Origin: Strigamia acuminata
Taxonomy: Eukaryota; Arthropoda; Chilopoda; Geophilomorpha; Linotaeniidae
NCBI GenBank assembly: GCA_949358305.1
Contig: OX442320.1
Coordinates: forward strand, 1,614,501 to 1,678,500
Direction: 5' to 3'
DNA length: 64,000 nucleotides
The first letter of the stretch is position 1. Each line of letters begins with the position of its first letter. Below the pieces are notes generated by a model that saw nothing but the letters and a program-made list of their open reading frames with translations, was not told the origin of the DNA and did no database searches. Shown in pieces: positions 60,734-64,000 of this stretch. The position numbers and the translations under genes were made by a program.

Positions 60734-63202
60734 TTGCTACCGGGTCTAGCTGAAGTGGCAGCCCCAGTTACCGACCTCCTGAAGAATGAAAACGAATTTG
60801 TATGGTCAAATGAGTGCAACATCGCATTTAATGCGATAAAGAGGATGCTGACGGAAGTCGGCGTAATGCCTCTACCCGACTTAAACCGGCCGTTCATATT
60901 ACATACGGACGCCAGCAGAGTTGGGTTAGGAGCGGCGTTGCTCCAAACACACGTGCGCGACGGAGTCGAACAAGACCTGCCGTGCATGTTTATAAGTCGC
61001 AAACTCCAAGGCGCTGAAAAAAATTACAACGCCACAGAGTTGGAGTGTTTGGCAGTTGTGTGGGCTATAAGGAAATTCAGAGATTATCTCGAATATACCA
61101 AATTTGTAGTCCACACAGATCATCAAGCGTTACAATGGCTGATGAAATTAAAGGAGCCAGCCGGTCGACTAGCCAGATGGCAGTTAGAACTGATGGCATG
61201 CGACTTGACCATTCAATACAAGCCCGGCAAATATAACGTCGTGGCTGACGCTCTATCAAGGGCACCAGTGTCAGATCCTATCGACGCTGACGATGATGGC
61301 GAGGATGATTCCCGCATCATTTACTGCCCGACGAGTTGTCATCGTTGGGATTTAAGGAAAATAAATGAAATTCCCACCGCGTCTCCAGCAGATGTAAAAT
61401 TCTGTGGATTCTGGACGCGGTTATACCAACCAGCTGCTGACAATTACCCAAATGCAAAGAAGGAATTTAAGCTAGAGCGGAGAATAAATGACCCGCTTCT
61501 AAGCGCCTTCCACACTCATGTCGGCAAGCAAATGCGAAGCAATCCCCCGACAAGGGAGGAAATAATTGTGCAACAAAAATTAGACAAAAAATGTCAGGAC
61601 AGAGCTAGATTCGTACTGACAGGAAAATATCCGCCCAACTTAACCAGAAGGCAGAAGCGTCGTTATGCACACGAATCCATAGATTACCTATTGGATGACG
61701 GCCTTTTGGTGAAACATCACCCAAATCACCAAGATGACTTGAGTGAATCGGACACCGCAGTAAAGGTAGTAATACCTGCTTCCTTAATCGGTCGCGTGCT
61801 GTGGTTGTTACACGGGCACCCGCTTGCGAGCCATGCGGGAGTAAGCAGAACACTCTATCGTGCTACACAGCTTTTTCACTGGACAGGGATGAAAAAAGAT
61901 ATTGCTCTTTTTGTCCACCAATGTCAGCGATGTCAAGCGTGCAAGCCGAGGAGTAAATCACCATTCGAAACTATTTTCTTAGGGCCTTACGCGCCTTTTG
62001 ATTGTTTAAGTGTCGATGTGATGGGCCCAAAACCCGTTACGGGAAATAAAAATGCGTACATTATCGTTATAATGGACGTGGCGACTCGTTGGCCCGAGTT
62101 GTACGCCGTCGCTAGACCTTCAGCAGAAAAAATCGTTGAATGTATCTACGACGTGGCGTTACGTTACGGATTTCCACGTAAAATAATATCCGATAACGGA
62201 CCCCAATTTATCTCGAAAATTTGGGGTAAGTTTTGTGAGAAATTCGGGATTGTGGCGTCACATACTTCGACCTACAATCCCAGAACAAATCCCGTTGAGC
62301 GACTCAACAGGGACATTAAATATGCACTAAGCATATTCACTGACATCCACAATAGGTGGGATGAATACTTGAGGGAGATCGCGTTCAGCATACGAACAAC
62401 AGTCTCGAGGACGAGAGATTTTTCTCCGGCCTACCTCAACTTCGCCCGGGAGCTACGAGTGCCTTGGGACCCACGAGTGGCAGAGTCAGTAAATGTGGTG
62501 GACCCCGAGAAACCACATGAGTACGTGTATAAATTGGAGCAAACCATCTCCAACACGTACAAGCACATGATGGCGCACATTTTTAATATGCGCGACCGCA
62601 TTTTACAAGATAAAAGCGGTAGAAAATTTGTGAATTTCGAGATCAATGATTTGGTGTGGAAAGACACACACATCCTCTCAAATGCAGCGAGAGGAATCAC
62701 CGCCAGCTTGGCCGACAAGAGAGATGGTCCGTATGTGATCATCGGCAAGCATGGCGGTAACGCGTATAAACTACGTAAGCTCGAGGACAATACCGAGCAT
62801 AAGTCGATCCAGGTACGAGAGTTAACTCCGTACATTCCGGAATTCCCGCAAGAAATGTGGGCAAAAGGCCAAGTCAAGTCTAAAACTGACGGCCAAATCG
62901 TCGATATGTTCGCTGGCGAGTCGGAAAAAGCACCGCCAAGTGACAACGAGGAGTATTTCGACGCCCCTTCACCACCGGTAAACGAGATAGTTGAATCCGT
63001 TCCGGATCCAATTTTGGTCGGGGGGGAAACAGGAGAAACTCCTGAAACAAACACAAAAAACACGGATAAAAAAGAAAACAGTAATGAGGAGGTACAGACA
63101 CAAAAAACAACAAAAAATATCGTACCTGTCTCGACTCATCACCTGCGGCCCCGTGGAAGTAATCCGTTTATAAAAGACGGAAAGGTCGTAGGAAAGGAGT
63201 AG
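60734..63202 (+). CDS. pol: Element D Pol, C-terminal piece (RNase H and integrase)
   Basis: The frame continues the RT connection region (LPGLAEVAAPVTDLL) cut at 46545, in a compatible phase. RNase H has LHTDASRVGLG (Asp codon 60908), TELECLAVVWAI and TDHQALQWL. Integrase has HGHPLASHAG with CQRCQACK, then catalytic codons Asp 62015, Asp 62192 and Glu 62297. The GPY/F motif KRDGPYVIIG is near 62720. The tail is Glu/Lys/Asn-rich, ending at TAG 63200-63202. It has no start of its own; the first codon shown is simply the first base after the insertion. Without C, D would encode a complete gypsy Pol. Confidence 0.93.
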   Translation: MLPGLAEVAAPVTDLLKNENEFVWSNECNIAFNAIKRMLTEVGVMPLPDLNRPFILHTDASRVGLGAALLQTHVRDGVEQDLPCMFISRKLQGAEKNYNATELECLAVVWAIRKFRDYLEYTKFVVHTDHQALQWLMKLKEPAGRLARWQLELMACDLTIQYKPGKYNVVADALSRAPVSDPIDADDDGEDDSRIIYCPTSCHRWDLRKINEIPTASPADVKFCGFWTRLYQPAADNYPNAKKEFKLERRINDPLLSAFHTHVGKQMRSNPPTREEIIVQQKLDKKCQDRARFVLTGKYPPNLTRRQKRRYAHESIDYLLDDGLLVKHHPNHQDDLSESDTAVKVVIPASLIGRVLWLLHGHPLASHAGVSRTLYRATQLFHWTGMKKDIALFVHQCQRCQACKPRSKSPFETIFLGPYAPFDCLSVDVMGPKPVTGNKNAYIIVIMDVATRWPELYAVARPSAEKIVECIYDVALRYGFPRKIISDNGPQFISKIWGKFCEKFGIVASHTSTYNPRTNPVERLNRDIKYALSIFTDIHNRWDEYLREIAFSIRTTVSRTRDFSPAYLNFARELRVPWDPRVAESVNVVDPEKPHEYVYKLEQTISNTYKHMMAHIFNMRDRILQDKSGRKFVNFEINDLVWKDTHILSNAARGITASLADKRDGPYVIIGKHGGNAYKLRKLEDNTEHKSIQVRELTPYIPEFPQEMWAKGQVKSKTDGQIVDMFAGESEKAPPSDNEEYFDAPSPPVNEIVESVPDPILVGGETGETPETNTKNTDKKENSNEEVQTQKTTKNIVPVSTHHLRPRGSNPFIKDGKVVGKE

Positions 63203-63682
63203 AAAACGTTACGAGTCGATGGCGACGCTGAAAAACAAAAAAATTGACCGATCGACAGCGCTAGCCATCAAAATCCGAGACTCTGAAAATTTCGCTAAGT
63301 CCAACAAAGCGGATATCGGTCGAATTCGCGTCACGAGATGGCGTGGAAACGCGGGACCCGTAGCAAAATTATCGGCACGGGTCGGATACCGCGTGCAAAA
63401 GACCCCGTAGCAGCGATCGCGCACGGGCGTAGAAACAAAGGAGCCCCGTAGCGTAACATGCGCACGGGCTGTTGCGCACAGTCATAAGCACCTGGTTCTG
63501 GAGTAAAATTACCCAGAACCCACCACGATTGCCTCGTTTTCACCCGGACTTCCGCTAAAATCAGCTGATCGTCGTCCGCACGTGATACACAGCGAGTGCA
63601 TTTTTAACCAAGTTTTTGATCCATTTTACGAGAAGTTTTCAAGTTTTTTAATCGTGGTCTGACTGAACGCGCAATCCTCACG
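63203..63682 (+). other. Element D 3' region with three tandem stem-loops
   Basis: 480 bp after pol without a clear gene. Three hairpins occur at 63357-63381, 63404-63427 and 63445-63468. Each has CCCGTAGC pairing with GCACGGG (a 7-bp stem with one bulged A) around loops of 10, 9 and 9 nt that differ in sequence. Confidence 0.7.
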
Positions 63683-63841
63683 ATGGATGAGGAAGGAGGG
63701 GACGAGGAAATGCTTGAAATACAGCATCATGACGAGAATTGGGACCCGGACATAAACGTAGTTCCACCCGATCAGGTAGTAGTCGGCATCGCCGCACGAG
63801 ATTTAGCTCCGTGCGGTCGAATTAAAGATACACTTGACTAA
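63683..63841 (+). CDS. Small acidic ORF of 52 residues downstream of element D pol
   Basis: ATG at 63683, TAA at 63839-63841. The product is acidic (DEEGGDEEMLEI start) and of unknown function, with no membrane segment and one Cys. It sits where element C has its third ORF. TTTTCAAG near 63645 could be a splice acceptor. It is short enough to be chance, and could also be the first exon of something larger outside the window. Confidence 0.35.
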   Translation: MDEEGGDEEMLEIQHHDENWDPDINVVPPDQVVVGIAARDLAPCGRIKDTLD

Positions 63842-64000
63842 TACTTGACATGAACGCTCTGCGTTCGAAATAGTGTATAATTATTATACTAATATCCACG
63901 ATCGCGAGAGCGATTGTATTTTCTCCTATTATTTGTCTTCAAGGACGCGATAGCAGACAAACTGTCGCCTCGCTCCTTGAAGATGACTCACGACAATTGA
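63842..64000 (+). other. Right edge, element D 3' region
   Basis: 159 bp with imperfect inverted repeats (CGCGATAGC and CTTCAAGGACG/CTCCTTGAAG-type arms) but no LTR start recognised. Confidence 0.35.

Larger units (their letters stand above)
60732..64000 (+). mobile_element. Element D, part 3 (second half of pol and 3' region; continues right of window)
   Basis: Resumes D's pol after C and runs to the window edge. No 3' LTR is visible yet, so it must lie further right. Confidence 0.88.

Noticed and set aside
63683-63710. Purine-rich GAGGAAGGAGGGGACGAGG as D's polypurine tract
   Set aside because: No LTR start (TG plus LTR sequence) follows; it lies in the acidic small ORF.
1-64000. Bacterial or phage origin, CRISPR arrays, operons
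   Set aside because: All supported genes are eukaryotic LTR-retrotransposon genes with tRNA-primed PBS sites and TATA/AATAAA signals; no spacer-repeat array is present.

Overview
This window looks like a transposable-element island from an animal genome, most likely an arthropod (probably an insect). Nearly all of it belongs to nested LTR retrotransposons on both strands. I see no host gene, rRNA, tRNA gene, CRISPR array or bacterial operon. The evidence is Ty3/gypsy and Ty1/copia gag-pol frames, LTRs starting TG and ending CA, short target-site duplications (TSDs), purine tracts, and primer-binding sites (PBSs) matching metazoan tRNA-Gln, tRNA-Pro and initiator tRNA-Met. The species cannot be named from sequence alone.

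Layout, with element names used below. B is a minus-strand gypsy: its gag runs off the left edge (1-1770) and its 5' LTR is 17794-19534. A is inserted in B's leader (2039-16929, minus strand, TSD ATAC). A is two head-to-tail gypsy copies sharing the middle LTR (LTR-internal-LTR-internal-LTR): copy A1 has a nonsense codon in pol and copy A2 is intact. D is a plus-strand gypsy from about 19655 past the right edge, split into three pieces (19655-20899, 42014-46545, 60732-64000). E1 is a plus-strand copia in D's gag (20900-42013, TSD ATCGC). E2 is a second copy of the same family inside E1's pol (24777-38698, TSD CTGGG). F is a different, minus-strand copia in E2's leader (25468-32197, TSD CTACC). 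C is a 14.2 kb plus-strand gypsy in D's RT region (46546-60731).

The nesting gives an insertion order: D before E1 before E2 before F; D before C; B before A. E1 and E2 are each exactly 7,187 bp once nested DNA is subtracted. LTR pairs are identical or nearly so by eye, so most insertions are recent. Uninterrupted gag-pol frames remain in A2, E2, F and C.

Gene expression. The copias (E, F) encode one gag-protease-integrase-RT-RNase H frame. The gypsies have gag and pol in a -1 relation. C and D carry canonical A_AAA_AAC slippery sites followed by hairpins, and D has two such sites in tandem. C also carries a third gene after pol, a 558-residue basic, Ser/Arg-rich protein with three CxxC pairs. 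It is not an envelope protein, I do not recognise it, and a polypyrimidine-AG splice acceptor sits directly before its ATG. This ORF is the best candidate for something undescribed. Other unusual features are a duplicated tRNA-Gln PBS in C, two sets of tandem RNA hairpins in D, and a gag frame in A that stays open far upstream of its first ATG.
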